Positions 9,688-18,133 of a DNA stretch of 64,000 bases are shown here, in pieces. Source of the DNA: JBAXTE01 sp964653595 (GTDB lineage: Bacteria > Bacteroidota > Bacteroidia > Bacteroidales > WCHB1-69); contig CAZZHH010000010.1 in assembly GCA_964653595.1 (NCBI GenBank), positions 13,679 to 77,678 on the forward strand, read 5' to 3'. Position 1 is the first letter of the stretch. Every line of letters begins with the position of its first letter. The position numbers were made by a program, and so were the translations under genes. Under the pieces are notes generated by a model. That model saw only the letters and a list, made by a program, of their open reading frames with translations. It was not told where the DNA came from and searched no databases.

Positions 9688-10176
9688 TTAACTATTTATA
9701 TTAATAAGCTTTTCCATATTCTGAAGTTTTTTAACCAAGGGTTCCCGTTTTGCACTCTTTTCCCAGTTCGGGTTTTGAATGCGCCATTCTTCAACTGCAA
9801 TAAAACCTTCCTCATTGCTCCATTTTGAGATATATGGATTATAATGACAGTTTGAGTTGTATGTCCATTTATTTTTAGACTTTTCTTCAGGTAATCTTGG
9901 ATCGTAACACATATATCGAAATTCACAATCCATGCAAATATCGCATATATCTTTATTTACTTTCCAATATACTGAAAGACTAGTATTCTCGATTACATTC
10001 ATTAAATCTTGAAGGCTTTTAATTTCTTGAATATTCCCGTAAGAATCTAAACATTCCATGCTGTTTTTTATTGTCCCATTTTCATCGATAAATATTTTAC
10101 TGTTAAAATATGGATTGAACCAAAGAGACTCGATAAAGAACTTTTGGTTAACAATAAAATTCCTTTTAACCCAGAA
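9688..10176 (-). pseudogene. 5'-truncated grasp-with-SPASM peptide maturase (GwsS-like)
   Basis: An open frame of 163 codons runs from 10176 to 9688; the first ATG is at 10059, but the homologous reading continues upstream of it (FFIESLWFNPYFNSKIF, then IDENGTIKNSMECLDS). This is the C-terminal SPASM part of the maturases in grasp-with-SPASM RiPP systems. Numbered from the 10059 ATG, the cysteines are Cys39, Cys42, Cys45, Cys51 and Cys71, in CDICMDCEFRYMC followed by CHYNPYISKW. The radical-SAM-like N-terminal half is missing. At 10177-10179 an in-frame TGA is supplied by a dispersed hairpin repeat (10165-10202) that replaces the 5' part. The neighbouring C39 stub fits the usual gene order. 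No ATP-grasp or precursor-peptide gene is present. The assignment rests on motif recognition. Confidence 0.75.
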
Positions 10177-10202
10177 TCAGCGATACAATCGCTGAAACGA
10201 TT
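10165..10202 (-). repeat. Dispersed hairpin repeat, third copy (partial)
   Basis: These 38 bases, read on the minus strand, are identical to 63916-63953 and nearly identical to 62017-62054. The core CAGCGAT-TGT-ATCGCTG folds into a 7-bp hairpin. The copy sits exactly at the point where the SPASM maturase loses homology and provides the upstream stop codon. Confidence 0.85.
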
Positions 10203-10363
10203 AAGTATTTCTATTACTTCTGAATGGTCAAAGAATAAAACATGTTTTAATTTATCTTAAATTCAAGTAATAAATGCAACTATTTAGGGTGAAATAATAA
10301 ATATTTTTTAAGAAGAAAGAGAGAAAAGCTTTCTCCCTTTCCGTCTGAATGGAATTTCACGGG

Positions 10364-10394
10364 TTGAATATTGAGCTAAAAAGAGTTATCTTTG
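10364..10394 (+). promoter_or_regulatory. Bacteroidota-type promoter
   Basis: A -33 TTG at 10364-10366, 20 bp, then -7 TATCTTTG at 10387-10394, matching the Bacteroidota consensus TTG-N19-21-TAnnTTTG. It lies about 40 bp before the start of the secreted protein at 10433. A purine-rich stem-loop (10313-10339) lies just upstream. Confidence 0.75.
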
Positions 10395-10432
10395 CAAATT
10401 GATGGGTTATTCATTTTTACAAAATTAAGAGT

Positions 10433-11680
10433 ATGAAAAAAATCACTGCAATTGTTGTGGCTTTGTTGCTGGCCACTCTAGCTAATGCACAATTCAAAAC
10501 ATCCCTCAAAGATCTGAAGGACAAGGCAACCGACAAAGTAAAGGACAAAACCGACAAAACCGATAAAACCAAAATGGTGACCGACAATGTCACGGACGAG
10601 CCGAAATACGATCCGGAAAGTCCGATATACAGGGCATACAGCATCGTGCGCGACGAATTGAAATCAACCAAAGGGTTGTTGGTTGAAGACACGTGGAGCA
10701 GAAACGTAGAAGGCCGAAACGATGAAGCGATCCGGAATCTTGCAAAGATCAAGACCAATTTGGAAAAGCTGCAAAGCGACCCGGTCGAGTCGAAAAAACC
10801 GTATGTGAAAAAATTCCAACAAGAGTATGAAAAGGTTGAAGCTGAACGTAAAGCGAAGTTCGAAAGCTACCAAGCCGATGTCATTTATGATAACAAAATT
10901 GAATCCTACTATAAATTTGCCACCCTGGGTTGGGAAATCCAGGATAAGAGCTTGGAACCATCATATACCGGTTATTATGCCATGAGAAAGGACTTTGAAA
11001 CCAGCAGACCAGAGAAATTCAAAACCGACTACGTTCAGAAGAGAGTGGCCGCAGTGGACAACTTCTTTAAGGTTGAGGTTTATAAAGTGGTTCCCGAACT
11101 GGACGCCAAAGTGGAAAGCATCATCAAATCCATTCATGCCAAAAATTCCAGCGGGCAAGAGGAGTACCTGCTCAACGCAAAAAGTTTCCTGAAGGATTTC
11201 GAAGAACCGATGACCCAAATCACCTACAACAAGAAATACTTGCTGGAAGATAAAACGGGGATCGATGCGATTCAAGCCAAACTGGACAAAGAAAAAGCCA
11301 TGCTAGACGAATATGTGAAAAGCGGAAAATACGATGCAAATGTGGCTAAATTCAGACAACAAATTATAGATGCCGTAAGAATTGGAACACCAAAAATGAC
11401 CAATCCGAAATATGTCAGCATGGCCACTGCCGGAGTTACCAAAGGTACTGTTAAAAGAGCTATTATCACTTCCGATATTTGGATTGTGAAGAAAAACGAA
11501 TGGGGTTTCCCGTTGTATAAGTACTTACCAGTGAACATTGCCGTTACTGTGGATGGCAAATGCTGGCTGGCTTATGGTCAAATTAGAAAACAGTACGAAG
11601 GCGGTGGCGTATATGGCGGTGAATACTTCGATTATTGGGGCCTTCAAGATGAAATGAACTGCTTGAACATCAACAAATAG
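10433..11680 (+). CDS. Secreted lysine-rich helical protein, function unknown
   Basis: 415 residues with a clear signal peptide (MKKITAIVVALLLATLANAQ, cleavage likely after residue 19 or 20). I do not recognise the family. The mature protein begins with a short repetitive stretch of Lys/Asp/Thr (about 22-48, DKATDKVKDKTDKTDKTK), continues with a long charged region likely helical or coiled coil (to about 290), and ends with a compact Trp/Tyr/Gly-rich part (about 345-410, containing DIWIVKKNEWGFPLYKYLP). There are no catalytic motifs. It has its own promoter and a strong terminator, so it is monocistronic. The gene is clearly richer in G+C than the surrounding sequence, which hints at recent arrival or different codon selection. 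Periplasmic or surface location is inferred from the signal peptide only. Confidence 0.85.
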   Translation: MKKITAIVVALLLATLANAQFKTSLKDLKDKATDKVKDKTDKTDKTKMVTDNVTDEPKYDPESPIYRAYSIVRDELKSTKGLLVEDTWSRNVEGRNDEAIRNLAKIKTNLEKLQSDPVESKKPYVKKFQQEYEKVEAERKAKFESYQADVIYDNKIESYYKFATLGWEIQDKSLEPSYTGYYAMRKDFETSRPEKFKTDYVQKRVAAVDNFFKVEVYKVVPELDAKVESIIKSIHAKNSSGQEEYLLNAKSFLKDFEEPMTQITYNKKYLLEDKTGIDAIQAKLDKEKAMLDEYVKSGKYDANVAKFRQQIIDAVRIGTPKMTNPKYVSMATAGVTKGTVKRAIITSDIWIVKKNEWGFPLYKYLPVNIAVTVDGKCWLAYGQIRKQYEGGGVYGGEYFDYWGLQDEMNCLNINK

Positions 11681-11717
11681 TCTGCAAAATGATCTTTCGC
11701 ATCTTGTAATGAATAAG

Positions 11718-11750
11718 CCGCTCTGTCCTTCGGGATGGGGCGGTTTTTTT
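11718..11750 (+). terminator. Strong rho-independent terminator with TTCG tetraloop
   Basis: An 11-bp stem including G-T wobbles spans 11718-11743 around a TTCG loop and is followed by seven T residues (11744-11750), 37 bp after the secreted-protein gene. Confidence 0.9.
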
Positions 11751-12158
11751 AGTTGAAAGTTAATAATCCATCAAGTGCAAAGTCTATAAAGTGCGCAAAA
11801 TGAGAGTAGTTGAGATACGATGCTTGGGATTAACGCTGTCGACAATGTGGGTTTGAATTACTAAGCACCGATATTTTAATAGGTTTGAAAAAAACAAAAA
11901 ACGATACAATTTCACTACAAAATAGTAGCAAGTTTATAAATTTTGTTTAACGATAGGACTATTACAGTGAAAGCATTTTTTTTATTCATAACCTTTGATT
12001 TGCATCAAACTTAAGAATATTAAGCATTACATAGGTTTTTAGCCTGAAAAATGTCCATTAAGCCCAATTCTGATTCATTTATACGGCAAAATATTTGTTC
12101 TGCCATACAAAATATGTGATAATATGTATAATATATCAAACAAATATACAAAATAATG
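11751..12158. other. Intergenic region with repeat fragments
   Basis: No gene is supported here. It contains AAAGTCTATAAAGT (11779-11792), the same wording found in the tail of the C39 stub. At about 11815-11865 a short plus-strand stretch reads DTMLGINAVDNVGLNY before a stop, resembling the MLGISDSNESIGF segment of C39 peptidases; this may be a shred of another exporter gene but is too short to prove. The rest is AT-rich sequence leading to the promoter of the ATPase at 12211. Confidence 0.5.
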
Positions 12159-12190
12159 TTTGCTAGAACAAACAAAAAGCTGTATCTTTG
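12159..12190 (+). promoter_or_regulatory. Bacteroidota-type promoter
   Basis: TTTG at 12159-12162, 20 bp spacer, TATCTTTG at 12183-12190. It lies 20 bp before the ATPase start at 12211, giving a very short leader. Confidence 0.8.
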
Positions 12191-12210
12191 TGTTCTAAAC
12201 GTAAACGGAT

Positions 12211-13407
12211 ATGGAACAACTTTTTGAAAAATTCAGCAAAAAAATAGCGGCAACTCAGACTCGTTTTGTGCGTAGCATCATTGGGGAGATCAATTGGAAT
12301 GCCCGGTTGATTGGTGTTAAAGGAGCAAGAGGGGTAGGGAAAACCACCCTTTTATTGCAATATATCAAATTGAATTTGGCGTCAGAAATTCAATCGACAT
12401 TGTATGTAAGTTTGGATAATATTTGGTTTAGCGAGCACAAATTAATAGATTTAGTCGATGGTTTTGTGAAAAGGGGTGGGAAATATCTTTTTCTTGATGA
12501 AGTACATAAATATCCACAATGGTCAATTGAAATCAAGAATATTTTCGATGATTATCCTGAGTTAAAAGTGGTCTTTACAGGTTCTTCGCTTTTAGAGATC
12601 CTGAATGCACGAGCCGATTTAAGTCGCCGTGCGGTCGTTTATACAATGCAAGGGCTGTCGTATCGGGAATATCTGAACATGCAATTTGGTAAGGACTTCA
12701 GAACTTATTCACTGGATGAAGTTCTCAACAACCATTTGGAAATTTCACAGGATGTGATTTCAAAAATAAAACCCATCCAACACTTTGGGACCTATTTAAA
12801 ATCAGGATATTATCCATTTTTCAATGAGGAAATTGACTTATATCAAGCACGAATTGAAGAGGTGATTAACATGATTTTGGAAGTAGAACTTCCGTTGTTG
12901 AGAAAAGTGGACATATCATTCGTAGTGAAATTAAAACAATTGTTGCTAGTCATTTCAGAGTCCGTTCCATTAATTCCAAACATCACCAAACTCAGTGAAC
13001 GCATTGGGCTAAACCGCCAGACGATGTTAATCTATCTTCATTATCTAAATGAAGCACATATTATTTATTCTGTTTATAAAGATGCAAAAGGGATTACCGT
13101 ACTTCAGAAACCAGATAAACTTTTTCTGGAAAACACCAACCTGATGTATGCTTTAAGAGGTGAGAGAATAGATTTGGGAAATGCACGCGAAACATTTTTT
13201 GCCAACCAGCTGAGATGCAAACATTTGGTCGAGTTATCGACAGTTAGTGATTTTTTTATCGATGAAAAATACACCTTTGAAATTGGTGGAAAAACAAAAT
13301 CCAAAAAACAGATTCAGGATGTGACAGATGCCTTTATCGCTTCAGATGATATTGAATACGGTTTCGGCAAAAAAATCCCTTTGTGGATGTTCGGGTTTTT
13401 GTATTAA
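12211..13407 (+). CDS. AAA_14/DUF4143 family ATPase
   Basis: 398-residue ATP-binding protein of the AAA_14 plus DUF4143 family, which is widespread and largely uncharacterised in bacteria and archaea. Walker A is GARGVGKTT (38-46), Walker B is LFLDEVH (93-99), and a sensor-like FTGSS follows. A winged-helix-like segment (about 255-290, SERIGLNRQTMLIYLHYL) precedes the C-terminal DUF4143 part, which often resembles a nuclease-fold domain. The basic GKTKSKKQ stretch near 363-370 fits that domain. Start supported by a promoter 20 bp upstream. It faces a second ATPase of the same family (13534-14664) with which it shares only the family fold. The biological role is not known; association with mobile regions is common. 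Confidence 0.88.
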   Translation: MEQLFEKFSKKIAATQTRFVRSIIGEINWNARLIGVKGARGVGKTTLLLQYIKLNLASEIQSTLYVSLDNIWFSEHKLIDLVDGFVKRGGKYLFLDEVHKYPQWSIEIKNIFDDYPELKVVFTGSSLLEILNARADLSRRAVVYTMQGLSYREYLNMQFGKDFRTYSLDEVLNNHLEISQDVISKIKPIQHFGTYLKSGYYPFFNEEIDLYQARIEEVINMILEVELPLLRKVDISFVVKLKQLLLVISESVPLIPNITKLSERIGLNRQTMLIYLHYLNEAHIIYSVYKDAKGITVLQKPDKLFLENTNLMYALRGERIDLGNARETFFANQLRCKHLVELSTVSDFFIDEKYTFEIGGKTKSKKQIQDVTDAFIASDDIEYGFGKKIPLWMFGFLY

Positions 13408-13460
13408 TTGAGCGGAGAAGAGTCCAGAAAACGAGTATGTGTTGCGTATAATTGAAAAAA

Positions 13461-13515
13461 TATTGAATGAATTGAAGAAATTTGTATTAAAAACTTCAAT
13501 GTAATGAAGAAATTA
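13461..13515. repeat. 55-bp direct repeat, left copy
   Basis: Aligns without gaps to 14696-14750 with six mismatches. Each copy holds an inverted TTGAAG/CTTCAA pair spaced by 16-17 bp and ends in ATGAAGAAATTA. The two copies bracket the minus-strand ATPase gene. Confidence 0.85.
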
Positions 13516-13533
13516 ATGATAATTAGATTCTTT

Positions 13534-14664
13534 TTATTGCAAGAAATCTAAAAAATTTCTTCTGTTCACAACTTGAAAATGAGCATTTGGGTATTGATTG
13601 CTAAAAACAGAAGGTTCTTTAGGAAATTTTTCTCCCCATTTGAATTCAAATGCTCTAATTTCTCCGTTTTGCACCTCTATTAAATCAATTTCCTGTGCGG
13701 AATAGCTACGCCAAAAATAGAAATTTACCAATTCCCGATGGTTGTTAGAGCGTTTTATACGTTCACTTATCATAAAACTCTCCCACAAAACGCCTACATC
13801 CTGACGTAAGGATAATGGCCGATAGTCGCTGATTACGGCATTTCGTATACCATTGTCGTAAAAATACCATTTGGAAGATTTGCTGACCTCTTTTCGTGGA
13901 TTAGTTGAAAATGCAGACAGCTTATAAATGACAAATGTTTTAGATAATAAATCTAAGTATTTTTCCACTGTATTTCTGCTTAGAGACAGCTGTTTACCAA
14001 GTTCATCGTAAGAAACTTCGCTTCCCGCTTGGAAAGCAATCAGGCGGAGCAAATCACGCATTTTCCCTGAATTTTTTATACCATCAATCATTAAAATATC
14101 CTTTAACAAGTATGCATTAGCAATCTCATTCAGATAAATTTGCTTTTTACTGAAATCCGAGATGGTTGACAATTCTGGGTAAGTGCCATATACTAAACGT
14201 TCTTCCAATTTCTGAATGGTGTCAATTTTAGTTTCATGGTTCGATAGTTCCTGAATGGAAAACGGGAAGAGTTTAAATTCATAAGATCTGCCAACAAGTG
14301 GTTCACCAACTTGATTAAAAAGGTCAAACGATGAAGAACCTGACACCAACACTGATGTCATTTTTATATGATCAACAATTAGTTTCAATATAGATCCAAT
14401 ACCTCTGATGTTTTGTGCTTCATCTATCACCAACAAATCCGTGCCCTCTAATATTTGACGGTAATTTTGGATGGTTTTTTCCGAGAACATCATTTCGGTA
14501 GAGATGTCCTCTCCATTCAATAATGAAACTTTCCCGTTAAAACGTTCCATTATCTGCTCTAAAAGTACCGTTTTCCCTACTCTACGTGCTCCAAAAAGAA
14601 TAACCGCTTTTCCAGGTACTATTTCATTAAACAGAAGCGCTTCAATATCTCTTTTTATCGTCAT
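13534..14664 (-). CDS. AAA_14/DUF4143 family ATPase between direct repeats
   Basis: 376 residues. Walker A is GARRVGKT (25-32), Walker B is LLVIDEAQ (77-84), a sensor VSGSSS lies near 118-123, and a winged-helix motif (LSLSRNTVEKYLDLL) near 215-230. The C-terminal DUF4143 domain carries QEIDLIEVQNGEIRAFEFKW, a pattern resembling PD-(D/E)xK nuclease cores (the Glu-Ile-Asp and Glu-Phe-Lys elements). It is a complete family member. A TATATTTG element (complement of 14682-14689) lies 18 bp upstream of the ATG as a likely -7 box. The gene, and nothing else, lies between two 55-bp direct repeats, which suggests that it moved in, or can be lost, as a unit. Function unknown. Confidence 0.88.
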   Translation of the reverse strand: MTIKRDIEALLFNEIVPGKAVILFGARRVGKTVLLEQIMERFNGKVSLLNGEDISTEMMFSEKTIQNYRQILEGTDLLVIDEAQNIRGIGSILKLIVDHIKMTSVLVSGSSSFDLFNQVGEPLVGRSYEFKLFPFSIQELSNHETKIDTIQKLEERLVYGTYPELSTISDFSKKQIYLNEIANAYLLKDILMIDGIKNSGKMRDLLRLIAFQAGSEVSYDELGKQLSLSRNTVEKYLDLLSKTFVIYKLSAFSTNPRKEVSKSSKWYFYDNGIRNAVISDYRPLSLRQDVGVLWESFMISERIKRSNNHRELVNFYFWRSYSAQEIDLIEVQNGEIRAFEFKWGEKFPKEPSVFSNQYPNAHFQVVNRRNFLDFLQ

Positions 14665-14695
14665 AATAAAAATATTTTGTGCAAATATACAAAAT

Positions 14696-14750
14696 TATTG
14701 AATGAATTGAAGAATTTTATATTAATATCTTCAACGGAATGAAGAAATTA
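14696..14750. repeat. 55-bp direct repeat, right copy
   Basis: Right partner of 13461-13515 (49 of 55 positions identical by eye). It overlaps the presumed -33 region of the minus-strand ATPase, so it could also be a regulatory site. Confidence 0.85.
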
Positions 14751-14774
14751 GTAAAAACAGGATTCAATTCTTGG

Positions 14775-15092
14775 TTATTCCAATTCAAGTTCCTTCAGGG
14801 TTTTTTTATAAAACTGACGATTCATCCTGTAGCTTTTCTCTCTCCATCCAAGCTGAATATGAACCGTTGTATAAGAACGGCCCCAATTTCTTTTGGCATT
14901 GATGCACTACTTCTCCAAGTTGATCAATGGGAGTAAATCGTTATGATTTGCACTCCTTTTAATCACTTTATCTCCTTTTTTGTAAAATAGTTCATAGGAA
15001 TTGCTGTCCAGTTTGGCCAATTGAAGGATAAAAAAGTCTCTCGAGTCTGAAACTGAACCCGTATGGTCAAGATATGGTTGGGTTTCGATCGC
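14775..15092 (-). pseudogene. Relic reading frame with an internal stop, family unknown
   Basis: On the minus strand one frame stays open from 15092 to 14778 apart from a TAG at 14907-14909, and its amino-acid composition is protein-like (SGSVSDSRDFFILQLAKL..., then NWGRSYTTVHIQLGWREK). No start codon in a sensible place and no recognisable family. The most economical reading is the 3' end of a decayed gene. An ATG-initiated plus-strand frame over the same DNA (14739-14936) reads less like a protein. The remaining DNA up to 15260 shows nothing I can support. Confidence 0.35.
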
Positions 15093-15260
15093 TCAATCAT
15101 GGTTTTTTGGGCAAATCAGAAACTATTTTACAGAATAATGGTAATAGTTGTAACATTTTTCATTTTAGGAATAATGCCTTATGAATTAGAAAATGAAACA
15201 TTTGTGAATATAAAAATATCAAACTTTTAAAACTGAAGATTTTACTTTTTTAAATTGAAA

Positions 15261-15304
15261 AAGATATAATTGTTCCCAAAATAATTTGATCACAATTATA
15301 TCTT
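15261..15304 (-). terminator. Terminator of the lipoprotein gene
   Basis: A perfect 13-bp AT-rich stem (15261-15273 with 15292-15304), followed on the minus strand by a T-run, 50 bp past the lipoprotein stop codon. Confidence 0.75.
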
Positions 15305-15353
15305 ATTCAATAATGGTTGCGATGCAATCCTAATATATGATCTTTTTTAAGGT

Positions 15354-16184
15354 CTATCCAACTACCACATTTATCGTATATCCGTTAACTGTAACGGTTA
15401 GCGTAGCATCACATGTTCCCGACCCATAATCGATATAAATTACAGGGCGCCCAGGATTAATTACTTCTATTTTACCCGCTTTAATAAAAGGACATCCAAA
15501 CTGAACTTCTAATCCTTGGGTGATATTTACGGTAAATGAATCCCCATTAAGATCGATGCCATTTGCTGAACCCGTTATGGTATAAGCATCATCAAAAGGA
15601 TTAAAAAGGGTATTATAACCTGCTGTAAATTCGCGATATCGAATGGAAGTCCAACGAATTGTACCCTCGGGAGCAATTACACTTGCACTATCTACAACTA
15701 CCTTATAAAAGGGGTGATTGGCTGTATTACGACCCAAATTTGTAACCCTATGAATCCCTGTTAAATGATAATCGATATTGTTAACGGTTTCGTAATAATT
15801 TTGAAATCTAGAGGTAATCACAGAAGCGGAGTCTAAATATGGGGCATCAAGAACAGTTAGAATAATTCCACTACGTGTACGACCATCCTCGCACAATGTA
15901 CGAGTCCCAAAATCTAATGTAAATGTTTTAGGATAACCAGAACCGGTAATCGTAAGAATGGGATACGTCTTATTGTTCATTTTTGTACCAGTATCCACCA
16001 CAACAGAGTATTGACTTATCTGTTTAAAAGCTCCATTAAAGAGGTTTTCTGCTTTGGAATTATCCGTAGCAGACTGAAATTTAGGGGTTGGTTCTTCATC
16101 TTGTTCCTTTTTACAAGAGCTAGTTATCCATAAAGCAATTGTAAGAAACAACAAAATGGAGCTTGATTTTTTAAACGACATCAT
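15354..16184 (-). CDS. Lipoprotein, function unknown
   Basis: 276 residues. A hydrophobic signal (10-20) ends in ITSSC, a lipobox with Cys24 as the lipidated residue, followed by KKEQDEEP, a charged linker typical of exported Bacteroidota lipoproteins. The rest is rich in Thr, Ser, Ile and Gly with alternating hydrophobic pattern, so mostly beta structure is likely. No catalytic motif and no family recognised. Single gene with its own terminator; the next gene upstream on the strand (TerC) is about 175 bp away. The second codon is also Met, so the start is uncertain by one residue. Surface or periplasmic anchoring is inferred from the lipobox. Confidence 0.85.
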   Translation of the reverse strand: MMSFKKSSSILLFLTIALWITSSCKKEQDEEPTPKFQSATDNSKAENLFNGAFKQISQYSVVVDTGTKMNNKTYPILTITGSGYPKTFTLDFGTRTLCEDGRTRSGIILTVLDAPYLDSASVITSRFQNYYETVNNIDYHLTGIHRVTNLGRNTANHPFYKVVVDSASVIAPEGTIRWTSIRYREFTAGYNTLFNPFDDAYTITGSANGIDLNGDSFTVNITQGLEVQFGCPFIKAGKIEVINPGRPVIYIDYGSGTCDATLTVTVNGYTINVVVG

Positions 16185-16358
16185 AATCTTTTGTATTAGT
16201 TGAATAATTTGAAATCAAATATACAAAACAATTAACAAATAACCAAAAATTTTTAACTTATTTATTAAGCAATGTACAAACAAATAACACTACACTTACC
16301 CATTTTATTATAAAAAAATAGATAAACTTAAAAAATTCAATTTAAGAGATCATTTATC

Positions 16359-17414
16359 TCAGATATTAGATTCCTTTTTTTCGGGTAGCAACAAAGAAGC
16401 AATGATGCTTGTAGCAATAATTACGAAAATCACAATCAGGGAATGAATGGTTTCAAAACCCCATTGATCGAGCCAATGATGGGTAAGCATTTTTACTCCA
16501 ATAAAAGTGAGTAAAACAGCCAATCCGATTTTCAAAAAACGGAACATATTCATTATGTTGTTGACTAGGAAAAACAGGGATCTCAATCCCAATATTGCGA
16601 AAATATTAGAGAAGAATACGATATAGGGATCCTTTGTTACCGAAAAAATCGCAGGAACACTATCTACTGCAAAAATTAAATCCGTAAACTCTATCACTAC
16701 CAAACAAATAAATAGTGGAGTGAGGTGAATTTTATTATTTATTCTCACAAAAAACTTTTGACCATGAAGTTCTTTTGTTACAGGAAAACGTTTAGAAAGC
16801 CATTTTACAATTGGATTGCGATCGGGATGCACCTCTTGGGGTTTGTTTCTGTCTAAAAACATTTTAACCCCAGTAAATAGTAAAAAAGCTCCGAAAATAT
16901 ATAATATCCATCCATATTTTGCTATCAAAGCGGAACTTAAAAAGATAAAGATAAACCTCATGATAAAAGCACCAACAATTCCCCAAAATAAGATTCTTTT
17001 ATAATGTTTTTGTGGAATTCCAAAAGATGCAAATACAAGAATAATTACAAAAATATTATCGATAGACAAAGAATATTCAATCACATAACCGGTAATAAAC
17101 TCTAATGACATGTTCTTTTGGTATGTGGAAAGTGCCTCCTGAAAAGACAATCCATCGACGGAGAGTTTTTCATAATATTTGGCGGCAACCAGCTGGAGGT
17201 CATCCATATTGGAAATACCATGAATTAAATATCCATAATATCGGATAAAAACAAAAAACAGCAATGCTAACGAAACCCAAACCGTAGTCCAAATAGCAGA
17301 TTCACGAAAAGTTATGATATGACTTTTTTTGTCAAATAATCCTAAATCTAGGAATAAAAAAAAGCAAATCAAAAGGGTAAACGACCCAAAAAAAATAATC
17401 TCTGACAAATTCAT
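16359..17414 (-). CDS. TerC family integral membrane protein
   Basis: 351-residue member of the TerC/Alx family, membrane proteins linked to manganese export and metal loading of exoenzymes. About eight or nine hydrophobic segments are visible (first at 5-24). The conserved acidic membrane motif is DLIFAVDSVPAIFSV, followed by ILGLRSLFFLVNN, both diagnostic. A central soluble loop (about 190-220) separates the two membrane bundles. A TACATTTG element (complement of 17429-17436) lies just upstream as a probable -7 box. No manganese riboswitch-like structure was noticed before the start. Monocistronic by appearance. Confidence 0.93.
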   Translation of the reverse strand: MNLSEIIFFGSFTLLICFFLFLDLGLFDKKSHIITFRESAIWTTVWVSLALLFFVFIRYYGYLIHGISNMDDLQLVAAKYYEKLSVDGLSFQEALSTYQKNMSLEFITGYVIEYSLSIDNIFVIILVFASFGIPQKHYKRILFWGIVGAFIMRFIFIFLSSALIAKYGWILYIFGAFLLFTGVKMFLDRNKPQEVHPDRNPIVKWLSKRFPVTKELHGQKFFVRINNKIHLTPLFICLVVIEFTDLIFAVDSVPAIFSVTKDPYIVFFSNIFAILGLRSLFFLVNNIMNMFRFLKIGLAVLLTFIGVKMLTHHWLDQWGFETIHSLIVIFVIIATSIIASLLLPEKKESNI

Positions 17415-17475
17415 ATGTTTAATTTTTGCAAATGTACTTATATTTCAACACACCGTAAATTAAATTCAAAAAAGT

Positions 17476-18054
17476 TTAACTTTCTTCTTTAAAAAAGTAA
17501 TATTCGGATTGTGAATCACCCTCCCCAAGGGAAGTTTGTTTGATATCAAAACCTCGAAAATATTTACTGTACAAATGAGCACTAATGGCAATAATTGCAA
17601 GATTTATGGTTGCGATGGCAAGATAATAAAGCAACAAAGAGATCTCATTCGGATTGGCAAGGATGCTCTGGACACTCATATATATAGAAATGATAGACAA
17701 AAAAATGACTGCACTAAAACTCATCTTGTAATGGAAATAAATCCCAACTGCAATAGCAACATAAGTCAACATCAAAAACATATCCGAAGACAACATTTGA
17801 TTAGTTATTGTTTTAGAAAACACCAAGGATAAAGTGGCTTGCAACAAACCAACAATCACGATGAATGCAACAAGTAACCTATTTAGATTTTTGTATTTAC
17901 TTTTGTAAAAATTACTCGCAACATCTCTCACTGCACATGCCACATCGTGAATACGAATCACATTCATTGAAACTATTAAATCGAATGTTTCTTGTTTAGT
18001 AAGACCACTACTAAGTTTTTCTCTTACCAACACCTTTAATTCTCTAATTTTCAT
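17476..18054 (-). CDS. Four-helix membrane protein, function unknown
   Basis: 192 residues. A cytoplasmic N-terminal region of about 60 residues contains a helix-rich segment (MKIRELKVLVREKLSSG) and is followed by four hydrophobic segments (about 61-80, 93-108, 113-130 and 140-160) and a short acidic tail. No motif or family recognised. It lies 61 bp upstream of terC on the same strand, and a TACATTTG box (complement of 18085-18092) upstream of it could drive both genes. A regulatory or accessory role near TerC would be speculation. Confidence 0.75.
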   Translation of the reverse strand: MKIRELKVLVREKLSSGLTKQETFDLIVSMNVIRIHDVACAVRDVASNFYKSKYKNLNRLLVAFIVIVGLLQATLSLVFSKTITNQMLSSDMFLMLTYVAIAVGIYFHYKMSFSAVIFLSIISIYMSVQSILANPNEISLLLYYLAIATINLAIIAISAHLYSKYFRGFDIKQTSLGEGDSQSEYYFFKEES

Positions 18055-18133
18055 CTTTCTATTTTAACTTCTTTATAGCAATTTCAAATGTACAAATTAT
18101 CAGAAAATTGCCAGATTTTCATAAATTTTTCCC

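Noticed and set aside
14739..14936. 65-codon plus-strand frame starting in the 55-bp repeat
   Set aside because: The composition is not protein-like, the ATG is part of the repeat, and the opposite strand gives a better relic reading.
17415..17475. Manganese riboswitch before terC
   Set aside because: The gap is too short and AT-rich, with no paired structure beyond a promoter-like box.
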